This document shows positions 36,252-46,429 of a DNA stretch of 64,000 nucleotides, in pieces. The number at the start of each line of letters is the position of its first letter. The first letter of the stretch is position 1. The stretch is from contig JAJAGP010001351.1 in the NCBI GenBank assembly GCA_025084515.1, positions 1 to 64,000 of the forward strand, in the 5' to 3' direction. Both the position numbers and the translations under genes were made by a program. The notes beneath the pieces are model-generated. The model worked only from the letters and a program-made list of their open reading frames with translations. It was not told the origin of the DNA and ran no database searches. The stretch is from Ancistrus triradiatus. Its lineage: Eukaryota; Chordata; Actinopteri; Siluriformes; Loricariidae.

Positions 36252-36818
36252 AACAACAACGGGAGGTGAGAGGGAACGGAGGAGATTAATTATACCACCA
36301 ACAAAGGAAAAACACGGCAAAAACAGGCGAGGACCGAAAAACGGGTTGCACAACATAAAGGGCCGGAGCCGGAAAAAACAGGGCAAACGGGCATAGAACG
36401 AAATGATGAAAACGAGTATGTAACAGTAAAACAACGCTGAGACGAGCGCAAAACAGGTGCAAACTAAAAAAACAAAACAAGGAAGTAAGTTAAACGGCAC
36501 GATACCTGGATATAGAACGCGGCGCGTAGGGACGCGATAGGCGGCGAGGCGCGTAGGGACGCGATAGGCGGCGGAGGCGCGTAGGGACGCGATAGGCGGT
36601 GAGGCTCGTAGAGACCTCGACAGGCGGTGAGGCGCATAGGGGACGCGATAGGCAGCGAGGCGCGTAGAGACACGGTAGGCGGCGAGGCAATGTAGGGACG
36701 CGAGATGAGGTTTTTTGCGGCGCATAGGGACGTGACCAACGTGAACCATCAATAATTTTATTAATTTTAAGTACCGTGCAGTTGTGACGTGGGAAACGAG
36801 GAACAGGTGTGTGTGACA
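36252..36818 (-). repeat. 3' LTR of tandem-filled element
   Basis: Matches 38669-39208 throughout ('ataccaccaacaaa', 'ggccgg', 'ggaagtaagttaaacggcac', 'gttgtgacgtgggaaacgag'). It lacks the promoter-to-start segment ('ccgcgctgagcgtgaggtg') and carries more copies of an internal 27-bp unit than the 5' LTR. Confidence 0.85.
36520..36716. repeat. 27-bp tandem array inside the 3' LTR
   Basis: About seven diverged units of 'cgtagggacgcgataggcgg' plus 7 nt. The 5' LTR equivalent (38938-39075) has about five. Confidence 0.8.
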
Positions 36819-36821
36819 GAG

Positions 36822-36828
36822 CCCCCCA
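36822..36828 (-). other. Polypurine tract next to 3' LTR
   Basis: The minus strand reads GTGGGGGGCTC immediately before TGTCACAC of the 3' LTR. This is the expected place and composition for plus-strand priming in an LTR element. Confidence 0.55.
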
Positions 36829-36976
36829 CAGAGTCCGAGACGGAGCTAGGACTCCCAAGATAGACGCCCGGGCACAGTTCCGATTCAGGCGGTCTCCTCG
36901 CCGGGCGGACCCCAGGAGTGGACTACCAGCAGTTGGTCGGCAGGAGAACAGAGGCGCCGAGGGGAAGCAGGAGAGC

Positions 36977-37290
36977 GGTGTCGATGACGATGTGAGGCAG
37001 ACGAGCGGCGTTGATGACGACGTGAGGCAGACGAGCGGCGTCTATGACGGCTGGAGGCTGGCGAGCGAGGAGGCCGACGGCTGGAGCCTAGAGAGCGAGG
37101 AGGCCGACGGCTGGAGCCTGGAGAGCGAGGTCGCCGACGGCTGGAGCCTGGAGAGCGAGATCGCCGACGGCTGGAGGCAGACGAGCGGAGCCGTCGACAG
37201 GAGGCAGACGAGCGGAGCCGTCGAGAGGAGGCCGACGAGCGGAGCTGTCAAGAGGAGGCAGGCGAGCGGAGTCGACGACTGGAGGTAGGC
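36977..37290. repeat. 30-bp and 27-bp tandem arrays
   Basis: Three related sub-blocks: 'gatgacgatgtgaggcagac' type (30 bp, 2-3 copies), 'gccgacggctggagcctgga' type (30 bp, 4 copies, 37070-37170), and 'gaggcagacgagcggagccg' type (27 bp, 4 copies, 37180-37290). All units are multiples of three, and open frames run through on both strands. Confidence 0.85.
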
Positions 37291-37319
37291 GAGCAGAGTC
37301 AATGACTGGAGGCAGGCGA

Positions 37320-37400
37320 GCAGGGCCGTGGACGGGATGCCGGAGAGCAGAGCAGTGGACGGGATGCTGGAGAGCAGAGCCGTGGACGGGATGCTGGATC
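37320..37400. repeat. 27-bp tandem array, three copies
   Basis: Unit 'cagagccgtggacgggatgc' plus 7 nt. Confidence 0.8.
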
Positions 37401-37413
37401 TCTGTGGAGGAGA

Positions 37414-37686
37414 CAGTCTCTGAAAGGGTCTCCCTGGAGGAGACACAGTCTCTGAAAGGGTCTCCCTGGAGGGGACAGTCTCTGAAAGGGTCTCCATGGA
37501 GGGGACAGTCTCTGAAAGGGTCTCCCTGGAGGGGACAGTCTCTGAAAGGGTCTCTTTGGGAGAGACATTCTCTGGAAGGGTCTCTTTGGGAGAGACATTC
37601 TCTGGAAGGGTCTCTTTGGGAGAGACATTCTCTGGAAGGGTTTCTTTGGGAGAGACATTCTCTGGAAGGGTCTCTTTGGGAGAGAC
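37414..37686. repeat. 30-bp tandem array, about nine copies
   Basis: Two subtypes follow each other: 'agtctctgaaagggtctccc' (left) and 'attctctggaagggtctctt' (right), 30 bp each, nearly perfect. Minus-strand translation gives a decapeptide repeat of the type 'PFQRMSLPKR'. Subtype blocks suggest successive local expansions. Confidence 0.9.
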
Positions 37687-37770
37687 GGCCTCTGGGAAGG
37701 CCTCGACAAGTGCACGGCCTCTGGGAAGGCCTCTGACAAGTGCACGGCCTCTGGGAAGGCCTCTGGGACT
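37686..37770. repeat. 30-bp tandem array, about 2.8 copies
   Basis: Unit 'cggcctctgggaaggcctct' plus 10 nt. Confidence 0.8.
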
Positions 37771-37775
37771 GCTGA

Positions 37776-37935
37776 CGCCCTGGAGGCAGCCACCGGAACT
37801 GCTGACGCCCTCGGTGCCAGCCACCGGAACTGCCTGACGCCCTGGAGGCAGCCATCGGAAACTGCTGACGCCCTCGGTGCAGCCACCGGAACTGCTGATG
37901 CCCTCTAGGTGCAGCCACCGGAACTGCAGACGTCC
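37776..37935. repeat. About 30-bp tandem array, five copies with indels
   Basis: Unit 'cagccaccggaactgctgac' plus 'gccctcggtg'. Single-base indels shift the period to 30-32 bp, so any reading frame is broken here, unlike in the neighbouring arrays. Confidence 0.8.
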
Positions 37936-37953
37936 TGGTAGCATGCACTTGCA

Positions 37954-38142
37954 TGAATGTCCGTGGTGCAGGAGCGGGCACGAATGTCCGTGGTGCAGGA
38001 GTGGGCACGAATGTCCGTGGTGCAGGAGCGGACACGAATGTCCGTGGTGCAGGAGCAGGCACGAATGTCCGTGGTGCAGGAGCGGGCACGAATGTCCGTG
38101 GTGCAGGAGCGGGCACGAATGTCCGTGGTGCAGGAGCGGGTA
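37954..38142. repeat. 27-bp tandem array, seven copies
   Basis: Unit 'gaatgtccgtggtgcaggag' plus 7 nt, starting at 37955, 37982, 38009, 38036, 38063, 38090 and 38117. Near-identical copies indicate recent expansion. Confidence 0.92.
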
Positions 38143-38149
38143 TCACAAC

Positions 38150-38455
38150 TATCTAGAACTAGAGGTTCTGCAGCAAGACTAGAGCGAATAGGAACGCGGT
38201 CATCGAGGACTAGACGTTCTACGGCGAGACTAGAGCGAGTACGGACACGTTTATCTAGAACTAGAGGTTCTGCAGCGAGACTAGAGCGAGTAGGAACGCG
38301 GTCATCGAGGACTAGAGGTTCTACGGCGAGACTAGAGCGAGTACGGACACGGTTATCTAGAACTAGAGGTTCTGCGGCGAGACTAGAGCGAGTACGGACA
38401 TGGTTATGTAGAACTAGAGGTTCTACGGCGAGACTAGAGCGAGTACGGACACACC
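38150..38455. repeat. 51-bp tandem array, six copies
   Basis: Units start at 38150, 38201, 38252, 38303, 38354 and 38405. They alternate between 'tatctagaactagaggttct' and 'catcgaggactagaggttct' types, so the array may have grown as a 102-bp dimer. The minus frame encodes a 17-residue repeat of the type 'VRTRSSLAVEPLVLDDR'. Confidence 0.92.
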
Positions 38456-38650
38456 ACAAAGGTGGGTGGCCCAGATTAGGGCTTCATCGGCAAGGTGGAG
38501 AACTAAAAAGGAGACTTTGGCATACTCGGAGTCAAAAAGGAAGGTATCAAAACAATACCTGCACCGTTCAACGAATGGCCGGCAGGAGGCAGGGTCGCCA
38601 TTGAAATGACCGAGGAAAAACGGAGAGGTAGGAGAACCTGCCGTCTCCAT
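38456..38650 (-). pseudogene. Gag N-terminal fragment of tandem-filled element
   Basis: ATG at 38650 lies 18 nt after the 5' LTR, like the first element's 17 nt. About 65 codons include 'FNGDPASCRPFVERC' and 'LADEALIWATHLC', aligning with the FDGESEHCRGFLLQC...GRALAWAT part of the Gag at 34570-35505. The frame then enters the 51-bp array and soon ends, so most of Gag is missing. Confidence 0.75.
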
Positions 38651-38657
38651 GTTGTAA

Positions 38658-38667
38658 GCGGATTATT
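38658..38667 (-). other. Putative self-primer binding site
   Basis: The minus strand reads AATAATCCGC one base after the LTR end. It is perfectly complementary over 10 nt to GCGGATTATT within the LTR (39115-39106), the predicted 5' end of the transcript. This matches the Tf1-type self-priming layout. Confidence 0.65.
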
Positions 38668-38668
38668 C

Positions 38669-39208
38669 TGTAACGCCGGGAGGCGAGAGGAACGAGGAGA
38701 CGAACGCAGGTTCAAAACAAAGGGATATTATTTATTATACCACCAACAAAAGGAAAACACGGCAAAACAGGCGAGGACCGAAAACGGGTGCACAACATAA
38801 AGGGCCGGTGCCGGAAAATGGGCATAGAACGAAAACGAAAACGGGTATGTAACATAAACAACGCTGAGAGCACAAAACGGGTGCAAACTAAACAAAACAA
38901 GGAAGTAAGTTAAACGGCACGATACCTGGATAGGACGCGGCGCGTAGAGACGCGATAGGCAGCGAGGCGAATAGAGACATGACAGGCAGCGAGGCGCGTA
39001 GGGACGCGATAGGCGGCGAGGCGCATAGAGACACGGTAGGCGGCGAGGCGCGTAGGGACGCGAGATGAGGTGCGGCGCGTAGGGATGCGACCGACGTGAA
39101 CCATCAATAATCCGCGCTGAGCGTGAGGTGACCGCGGTTTAAGTACCGTGCGGTTGTGACGTGGGAAACGAGGAACAGGTGCGTGTGATGAGCGGGTGAC
39201 GCGTGACA
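38669..39208 (-). repeat. 5' LTR of tandem-filled element
   Basis: 540 bp, minus strand TGTCACGC...GGCGTTACA. It holds a TATA-like box and the predicted start, and a 27-bp array of about five units at 38938-39075. Confidence 0.85.
39138..39145 (-). promoter_or_regulatory. TATA-like box of minus-strand LTR
   Basis: The minus strand reads TACTTAAA, 30 nt upstream of GCGGATTATT (39115-39106), the sequence complementary to the putative primer site. Confidence 0.5.
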
Positions 39209-39225
39209 ATTTTGTCAATGAGTAC

Positions 39226-40592
39226 ATTTTAAAGCATAGAATATTGTGATACACCAAGACTGTGAAGCAGAGCTCTCATAGAGTGGATACAGGAAAATTG
39301 TCTAAAATATGACATTCATACAAGGAAAGGTCGAGGTCACACTCCATGGTAATTATTTAAAGAGTACAGAACTGCAGGTAATTCCGAGGAGTTCACAAAC
39401 TTCCTCCTGCATGCAATGTCCAAAACCTAATCCTTTCTAAGCTGATGATTACATACATTTTGTGCATATCCAAATCTAGCCATGCAAAGTATAAAGATTA
39501 TTATGTATAAAAAAAATGGAAAATGAAATTATGTGACGTGTGCTTCATGATTAATAAGATGTTAATCTGATTAAGGTAACTAATTAAGGCATAATAAAGA
39601 ATAATTAACGTCGTGTTTGAGATCTGAGTCGTTGTGCCTCAATGTATAAAAATAAATCACAATACTCAACTTACTATCTACAGAATATGTCCTTTATGAC
39701 ATGCTATCACTGTAGTTACGTTTTAAATGAAACACAAAGACTTTTTTACACTCACCATAATTACTTGTTCTATGTTGTTTGAAGAGCAATACTTTATAAT
39801 GTAATCTCTAATTAAAAGTTCATATTAGACCTCCTTTCTTATGATTTAATTAGTTCTGTAAAATAGTATTAAAATCTATCACACTTACATATTATCACAA
39901 TATTTTGATGTATTTCCTAATTTTCAAAGATTTAATGCATGATTAAATGCAGAGAAATATTAATGGGTTCAGCATCTGGATAATATCATTTACCGTCGGG
40001 AGTCAATTCAGTTTTTTTGGAGTTGTGCTTAATTCCTTGTTGTTGTTTTTTGGGCACAGAGTGGTTATTTTATTATTAGTTCAAAAAATTATTGATCCTA
40101 AGAGGAAACAGTCTTTTTTTTTTTTTACTCAGATGGTGCAACCTTCAAGGTAAGGCAGTCTCCAATTAAAGAAGTATGGGTGTGCCAAATACATAAATTT
40201 CTAAAACGTGAGTCAATTCTGAGGCAGTTGATTCATAATTCATTCTATATTCAATATCATTCTATATGTTTGAGTAACAAAATTGTCCACATGTCTGTGA
40301 TGGATCCATAACCATTCCAGTTTAATCCTGAAACAGTGGAGGTAATGTATGCAGGAATATTTATAGCTTGGAATTATATAAATACTTATAAAGTACTTAA
40401 TATAAAGTGTCATCTATTTTATTCCTATAAACACAACAGAAACTGACACAAAACCCTAGTAGTGCATTTACAATTAAGGTCACTGACTCAGACAGACCCA
40501 CAATAGTTATTTACAACAGGTAATATAGATTCATACAACGAATTATTCTAAATACCATAAATCAGTACCAAAAAACTATATTTGGGAACCTG
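39226..40592. other. AT-rich intergenic DNA, no gene seen
   Basis: Nothing recognised; a T-run lies at 40112-40126. Confidence 0.45.
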
Positions 40593-40930
40593 ACCTTCTT
40601 TCATTCATTCACTTTCTTATCTGCTTAATCCTGGACAGGATCACAGGAGAGCCGGTGCCCAGCCGGCGGCATAGGGTGCAATGCAATAACAACCCTAGAC
40701 AGGGAGGAAATCCATCATAGGGCACATACACTCGCACTTTAGGGGTACTTTAGCGTAATCGATTAACTTAAAGAACGTCTTTGGGCTGTGGGAATACCCA
40801 GAGTAAACCCACACGGACACGATATGCAAACTCCACACAGAAAGGACCCAGACTGCTCCACCTGGGATCTATTCCAGGACCTTCTTGCTGTGAGGTGACA
40901 GTGCTACCCACCAAGCCACCGTGCTGCCCG
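40593..40930 (-). repeat. SINE-like repeat, most complete copy
   Basis: Left to right: 'attcattcactttcttatctgc' tail, 'acaggagagccggtgcccagcc', 'gaacgtctttgggctgtggg', 'ccacacagaaaggaccca', and the head 'caccaagccaccgtgctgccc'. It serves as the reference for the other fragments. Confidence 0.75.
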
Positions 40931-41039
40931 GACCCAAACTTGAGAAGGTGAATGTTTGTGTATTTAAACTATTATGGGAAGAAATTAAGCTTGAAGAAAT
41001 TTAGTATTTATGCTTAAAATACACGTTATTTATTTATTT

Positions 41040-41820
41040 CCATACAGCAGACTAAAGATCCTTGTAGGACGGAACCTGGTACTGTGTGAAAATCATCTGT
41101 CGCATTACTGAGTTTCAAATTGTCTCTGGAAACAACAACAGCACAATTACTGTTTGTTGAGAGCTTCGAGGATTGAGTTTCCACGGTCAAGCAAGCACAC
41201 ACAAGCCTAAGATCACTGTCTGAAGCCAAGCATTGGTAGCAGTGTAAAGCACCTAGAGCAGTGAGAACATTTTCTCTGGTGTGATGAATCATGCTTCACC
41301 ATCTGGCAGTCTGACGGACAAATCTGGGTTTGGCGAGTCTGATCCTTAGGTCAACTGAAGGGAAATCATGATCCACAAGAAAAGTTTTGCCAAGTTTGGT
41401 GTTTTGGAACTTGACGGACTGCACAAAAGATCTGACCTCAACCACATCCAACACCACTGGGATGAAGTGGAACACCTTATGGCTCACTACAACTCTTGTG
41501 GCTGATTGGAACCACCGCTCTGCAGTGATGTTACAGAATAAACCTTAAAGGATTCGTAGAACAATGGAAGACTTAATAGTAACAAGAATGGAAATGACAC
41601 CTCCTCGGCTTAGCCTGGCCTGGGACATGAGGGTTTTCCAGAGCCTATACTTGGATTAATTGGGTGCAGGAAGAAGACGGGATACTTTTTAAGGCATGGG
41701 GTTGCTGTTGCAGCACCGGGAAATTATCCCCTACCACAGATACAGCAAATCACGTCTGTGTGATGCTCAGGTCTTCAACCAAACTCCAACCAACTCCATA
41801 TTAGTGCTGAATGTTTTGAA
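41040..41820 (+). pseudogene. Tc1-like transposase relic
   Basis: Plus-strand pieces in order: 'gtttccacggtcaagcaag' (linker), 'ttctctggtgtgatgaatcatgc' (WSDES region, first Asp), 'accatctggcagtctgacgg', then after a large internal loss 'ctcaaccacatccaacaccactgggatgaa' (third catalytic region) and 'gctgattggaaccacc'. 'caaccaactccatattagtgc' near 41787 is the gene's usual 3' end, separated by about 220 bp of unrelated DNA. It is inactive. Confidence 0.7.
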
Positions 41821-43643
41821 TGTTTTTTTAAGCAAATAATAGTACATCACTGAAGAGACTCAGTTTTAAAGGAGAGGGTTCATCTTCCTGCCCTTGCTCC
41901 GGTGCCCTTGATGACTGATCAAGGTGCTGGCAAAGGTGAAAGATAAATATGAGGAGTATGATGTGTTCCTCTTCCATGCACATGGATTCTGCCTGCAGAA
42001 GTCTGTTGCCAGATGGTGATGAAAAGAAACATTTGGTGGCTACAAGTGTTTTTCTGGAGACACGTGCTTGCCTGTGCCCTTGTAGGTTGCTGTGGCATTC
42101 ATGAGACTTGGCAGTCGTGACTAAATTGGAATACAAGGGGGATGTGATGTTTGAGTGTCCATATAGTTTTACAACAATGTAGAGTTTTTTTAGAATCGTC
42201 CTGATCACATGCTTGTGTACGGGTATGGGAGTAATTAATAGTAAATATTAATTAAAATACATGAACTTCATATATTTAATTTTTGGTATTCAGGTCAACT
42301 TTTTGTGTTAACCTGTTATTGACTTTTGTTTATCCCAGGATATTCCTATTCCTGTCCTGTCAATGCCACTTTAAATACTACCCACCCTTTCCTGCACTGA
42401 TTTTGACCTTTTATTTAATTTAGCAGACTTGGCAGCAGAGGTGGACAAAGTACACAACTTCATTACTTAAGTCAAAGTACAGATACTTTATACAATGTAG
42501 AAGTTAAAGTCACAAGTTTGCAAAAAATATAACACTCCAGTAAAGTATAGGTACTCAAAAAGCATACTTAAGTACAGTACTTGACTAAATGTACTTTGTT
42601 TTTGTCTTCCCCTGCTTGGCACTAACCACTTATTGAGTCTGTGCCTGCGTTTTAAAATCATGATGCTACACTGGCCTGTTTCTTTATCCTCAAATAAATG
42701 TTTGCTCTTGTAGCTATCCTTCAAGTGTTTGAAAGGTTCTGTTATATATTTATTCCAACCCTTAATGACTCACACCAAACAGGTGTGAAAACTAAAAAGG
42801 TCACTGAGGTAACAGGTTTGTTCATTTTAATTGTAAAACATAGTACTAAGAAAGTATTCAATTTGATTTTTCAAGGAAATTGTCTGTATTGGAGAGCTCG
42901 CAGTGTGTGGATTCTTTAGTAGTGCATTTCCATGTTTTAAGAATACTAACTGAGAAACCAGATGGTTTCTAATTGCTTTTAACAGTTTTGCCATCTGGGT
43001 TGATAAAAGTGGCATAAGGCATTGGAGAGAGATATTTTTAATTTAAGAGGCAAGTAGATTAGTGTTTTAGTTGCCTGTATGTGTTTTACACTCACGGAAG
43101 GGTGTCAGGTCCATGTTAAACTGAATTCATCAGTCAGGTAAAGAGATGGATTGATTTAAACTCAGATTATTCTGCTTAATCCATTACTGAGTGATTGTAG
43201 TCCATGTGCTGCTAGAAAATATCCTTTAGACCAATCTAAAAACAGTATAGTAATAGTAGTCTGGCAAGTTTTTCTTAGAACTGGGTCAAGAGAAGTTGAT
43301 TCCACATCTTTTCTCAAGAACAAACACATATTTGAGCACCCGCTTACTGTAAAATTCTTATCATCCACTGTTACATTCACCTCTTTTGATTACCCCCTTC
43401 TCTAAACCATCAGCAGCATCAGATTCAGCTAGATCTGACAGACTTTTTTTTACCAACCTCAAAGAAACTGAAAGTAAGCAGCAGTTACAGTGACAGACCT
43501 CACAGAACGCTCTACTGAAGATTAGGCAAAATTATAGCTCCCATGGATCAATTTGGGTTGGAAGTACTGTAGAAGTGGGTGGTTAAACAGAGGGAACACA
43601 AAACACAAAAGTGTGGAGAAATCACATAATTTAATTGAATTTA
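41821..43643. other. Intergenic DNA with one hAT-like repeat
   Basis: 42436-42600 ('agaggtggacaaagtacac ... agtaaagtataggtactcaaaaag ... aagtacagtacttgac') resembles a common fish hAT-type MITE. No gene recognised elsewhere. Confidence 0.4.
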
Positions 43644-43839
43644 ATTACATTTACAGCATTTTGCAGACAGTCTTACTGTATACAGAGCAACTTAGAACTG
43701 ATACAATCTTACAACAGTCCAACAAAGTGGGTAAGGGACTTCGCTCAAGGGCCCAACACAAACAGCTTGGCAGTGTTTGGACTTTTGGGCTGAATCCTGG
43801 TACTGCCAGTCCAGTAATTTTACCATTGCACCACCACAG
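43644..43839 (-). repeat. tRNA-derived SINE copy, diverged
   Basis: 'attacatttacagcattttgcagac' tail, 'gtaagggacttcgctcaaggg', and head 'ccagtaattttaccattgcacc'. The box B region is mutated compared with 5137-5329. Confidence 0.7.
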
Positions 43840-44332
43840 TTCTGTAATTAAATAAAAAGTGTCTGTTTCTATAATTATAATATTCAACATTAGAGCATTA
43901 TTAAATGATTATTTAAAGACTTTATCAATAGGGATCCACTGAATATTCCCGACCTATAATAGGGAATTTCTAGTGTACTCTAAAAATCCCACAATGCACA
44001 GCTATAAGTACTGTACAAACAATGAACTGTAGCGGATGATGAATACCCATAAAGCACTGCGTTGTTTGGTTTGGAGTTTCACAATACACTTCTCAATTCT
44101 GTGAGAGATGATTCACCAACAAGTTGTGAAGGTAAGTGCCATTTAGAGCTCAAAAACACAATTAAAATCTAAATATTTTTTCAATGCAAAGTGTTCATTT
44201 AGAAACAGAAGTGCTTTTTTAGAAACAGAACAGCAGGAGTCGTGGTAAACCACATGGTTACAGTGGATTGATGACATGATGTTCAGTGTGTTTACGCAGC
44301 ACAACCTGTCACACAGCAGTGTGCGAAATAGT

Positions 44333-44892
44333 AAAGTGATACCTCGGTTCTCATCATTAATTCGTTCCAGAAGGCCAGAAACCACCCAGAAGGTCAGAGA
44401 CCCCCAGAAAATCCACACTGTATAAGGCATTATATACATTAATGGAGTTGTATTGTACAGCTGCTCCCTGATGTACGAAGGGGATACATCATAAGTTAAA
44501 TATATCATGAACTGAGGAGTTTAGTGTTTGGTAGAGCGATCTATATTGCATACTGGCGAAGCCTATGATAAGTAATAAGTAAGTTAATGTTTAAAACACT
44601 TGCATTAACCTACAGTTGCTCAAAATCATTAACAAAGAAGCTTATTTTATATTAAAGTGTTGAAAAATCTCATGTAATTTATTGAGTAATGGATTGAAAG
44701 TGAAAAGTGAAACCAACACTTATTCTATTGATGAACTCCAGCCAAGAGCATAGCATGATTGGCTGTATTCATCAACCTTTTAGGACCCATGGAGATGTAT
44801 TTGCACTAAAAATACTGTACTGTAGATGTAAAAATGAAGAAAAACAAATTCGACAAATTCTGAGGTGGACGAGAACCGAGGTACCACTGTAT
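44333..44892 (+). mobile_element. Tigger/pogo-like MITE copy
   Basis: Left end 'gtgatacctcggttctcatc', right end 'gagaaccgaggtaccactgta'. The interior matches 31005-31770 with a deletion after 'gatgtaaaaatgaagaaaaac'. Confidence 0.75.
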
Positions 44893-45109
44893 AAGTGAAA
44901 TCATTCACTACCCTTATGAATTTTCATTCTTTCATTTCCAAAGCTGCCTAATTAAATTCAGGCCGCAGGGAAGTGGGGCCTAACCAGCAGCACAGAGCCC
45001 CTTGGTTGGATATTATTTCATTTGGTTCATTATCTAGTCTTGCCTTATTTAGTTTGTTTCTCATTCCACTGGGAGGACAGTATACTTAATTACTGACTCT
45101 TTGTATAAT

Positions 45110-45319
45110 ACTGCTTTAAAGCTCAATCCATGTCCTTACCACTTTAGGTTATTTATTCAACTTTCATTCTCTATTTGTATCTTTATTCAACTTCAAGGTC
45201 AATGCAGTTGTGACAGAAAACTTTCACGCATCTTAAGCTAGTAAAGCGCTTTCTTTAGATTAAAATAAATTAACCTTAGACCTTACATACACCTTAAACA
45301 TGATACATGGATGTACATA
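45110..45319 (+). repeat. Direct repeat, copy 1
   Basis: 'tgtccttaccactttagg ... ggtcaatgcagttgtgac ... acaccttaaacatgatacat' recurs at 46430-46646, about 1.32 kb downstream, with roughly 15-20% difference by eye. The family is unknown. Confidence 0.75.
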
Positions 45320-45420
45320 TAAAACTAGCAAGAATCAGAGTATTAATATGTGAAATTTATAAAGTACATTTACATAATTGCATAGACAGAGAACAAGGTG
45401 CAATGTAATGCAATCATTTT

Positions 45421-45453
45421 ATTATTATCATTAATATTATTAATGATAATAAT
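45421..45453. repeat. AT-only perfect hairpin
   Basis: Arms of 15 bp, ATTATTATCATTAAT and its reverse complement, around a 3-nt loop, inside a longer AT palindromic stretch (45412-45515). Confidence 0.85.
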
Positions 45454-45907
45454 ATTTGATTATTAATTATCATTAATATTATGATCATAATAATAAGTAT
45501 TATTATCATTTATTTATTTTATTTCTTTCACATATTCATCCAATTTTACTCACAATGCCTTGACAAAAAGGAATATTAAGTTTCCGTGTCCCATGTTAAT
45601 TCATGCTTAATCTGGAGGAATAAATTAAAAACAGAAATTAAACAAAAAAAGTGTGCTCGATTAAACTGCGAAACCTCCGAAAAAACGTGTTCGGTATTCG
45701 GCCATCTTCTCAGAGAAGATCTGGGCAGTGTTTATCATATTATCCTTTATTTTTACACCTACAGTACTGTATTCTTAGTGCAAAGACATCTCCATGGGTA
45801 CTAAAAAGGTTAGATTAAGAGCCCACCAAAAGGAAACCGAAAGCAAAACAGTAACTGGATGCTCTGAAGTTAGTTAACCAAAAGAGTGAAGTGTTTTGCA
45901 CTTTCAA

Positions 45908-46394
45908 TGAACTTACTTATCATGGGGTGAAATCTTCATCTACAGGTGCCATAGTGTAACTGCAGTCATTTAAGGTGGACTGGAAAATGCAAATAAGGAG
46001 CCAACTTCAGCCTCATCTCTGCTATGATTCACCAAACACTTGTTAAACACCTCAGTTCTTGATACATTTAACTTATGATGGATTTTTCGGAACATATTCC
46101 TTCGTAAATCAGGAAGAACCTGTACAATACAACTCAATTAATGCATATAATTTCTTATACAGTGTGGATTTTCTGGGGGTCTGGAACGGATTGTTTGTTT
46201 GTTTGGTTTATTTAACCAACAGACCATTCCACGCTGGGAGGTGGCGGTGCTACCCACCAAGCCACCATGCTGTCCCCTGGAATGTATTAATTTAATTTAC
46301 ATTATTTGTAATAGGAATAATTTTCTTGGAAATTTTTGTTTTCGGTTCTCGACAAGCTTTCTGGAACGAGTTAACTTTGAGAGGTACCACTGTA
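45908..46394 (-). mobile_element. Tigger/pogo-like MITE copy with nested insert
   Basis: Reverse orientation: 'cttatcatggggtgaaatc' at the left, 'gttctcgacaagctttctgg ... gaggtaccactgta' at the right. Between 46196 and 46278 it is interrupted by the head of a SINE-like repeat ('gctgggaggtggcggtgctacccaccaagccacc'). Confidence 0.7.
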
Positions 46395-46429
46395 AACTTG
46401 CATTTTTTGCATTTTTTTCTCTGTGCGTA

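Larger units (their letters stand above)
36252..39208 (-). mobile_element. Non-autonomous LTR element filled with tandem repeats
   Basis: On the minus strand: 5' LTR 39208-38669, putative primer site, ATG at 38650 with a Gag N-terminus, then about 1.6 kb of successive tandem arrays. A purine tract (minus GTGGGGGGCTC, 36819-36829) and the 3' LTR 36818-36252 follow. LTR ends are TGTCAC...TTACA. No protease, RT or integrase is present, so it must have depended on a related element. The left terminus is ragged and a target duplication was not found. The flanks rejoin Tc1 copy 2. Confidence 0.8.
33230..39225 (+). mobile_element. Decayed Tc1-like element, copy 2, hosting two LTR elements
   Basis: Three pieces are collinear with copy 1 (26713-27452). 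33230-33397 encodes 'TISRCLAEGNLLSRRTF' and 'RLQWCHEREPWT'. 35945-36251 carries 'ILDESRFCLGHDKGRV' and 'ctgtgccacaggataacata'. 39209-39225 is the terminus 'attttgtcaatgagtac'. The first gap is filled by the gypsy element 33398-35944, the second by the minus-strand LTR element 36252-39208. The Tc1 was therefore present first. Confidence 0.75.

Noticed and set aside
36977..38455. Regular repeats that might suggest a CRISPR array
   Set aside because: Units are directly head-to-tail with no unique spacers, unit lengths change from block to block, and the setting is a vertebrate LTR element.
37302..38604. Plus-strand repetitive frames (144, 113 and 215 codons)
   Set aside because: Unit lengths divisible by three keep all frames open. 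The element's Gag and LTR promoter read on the minus strand, so the plus frames are less likely to be expressed.
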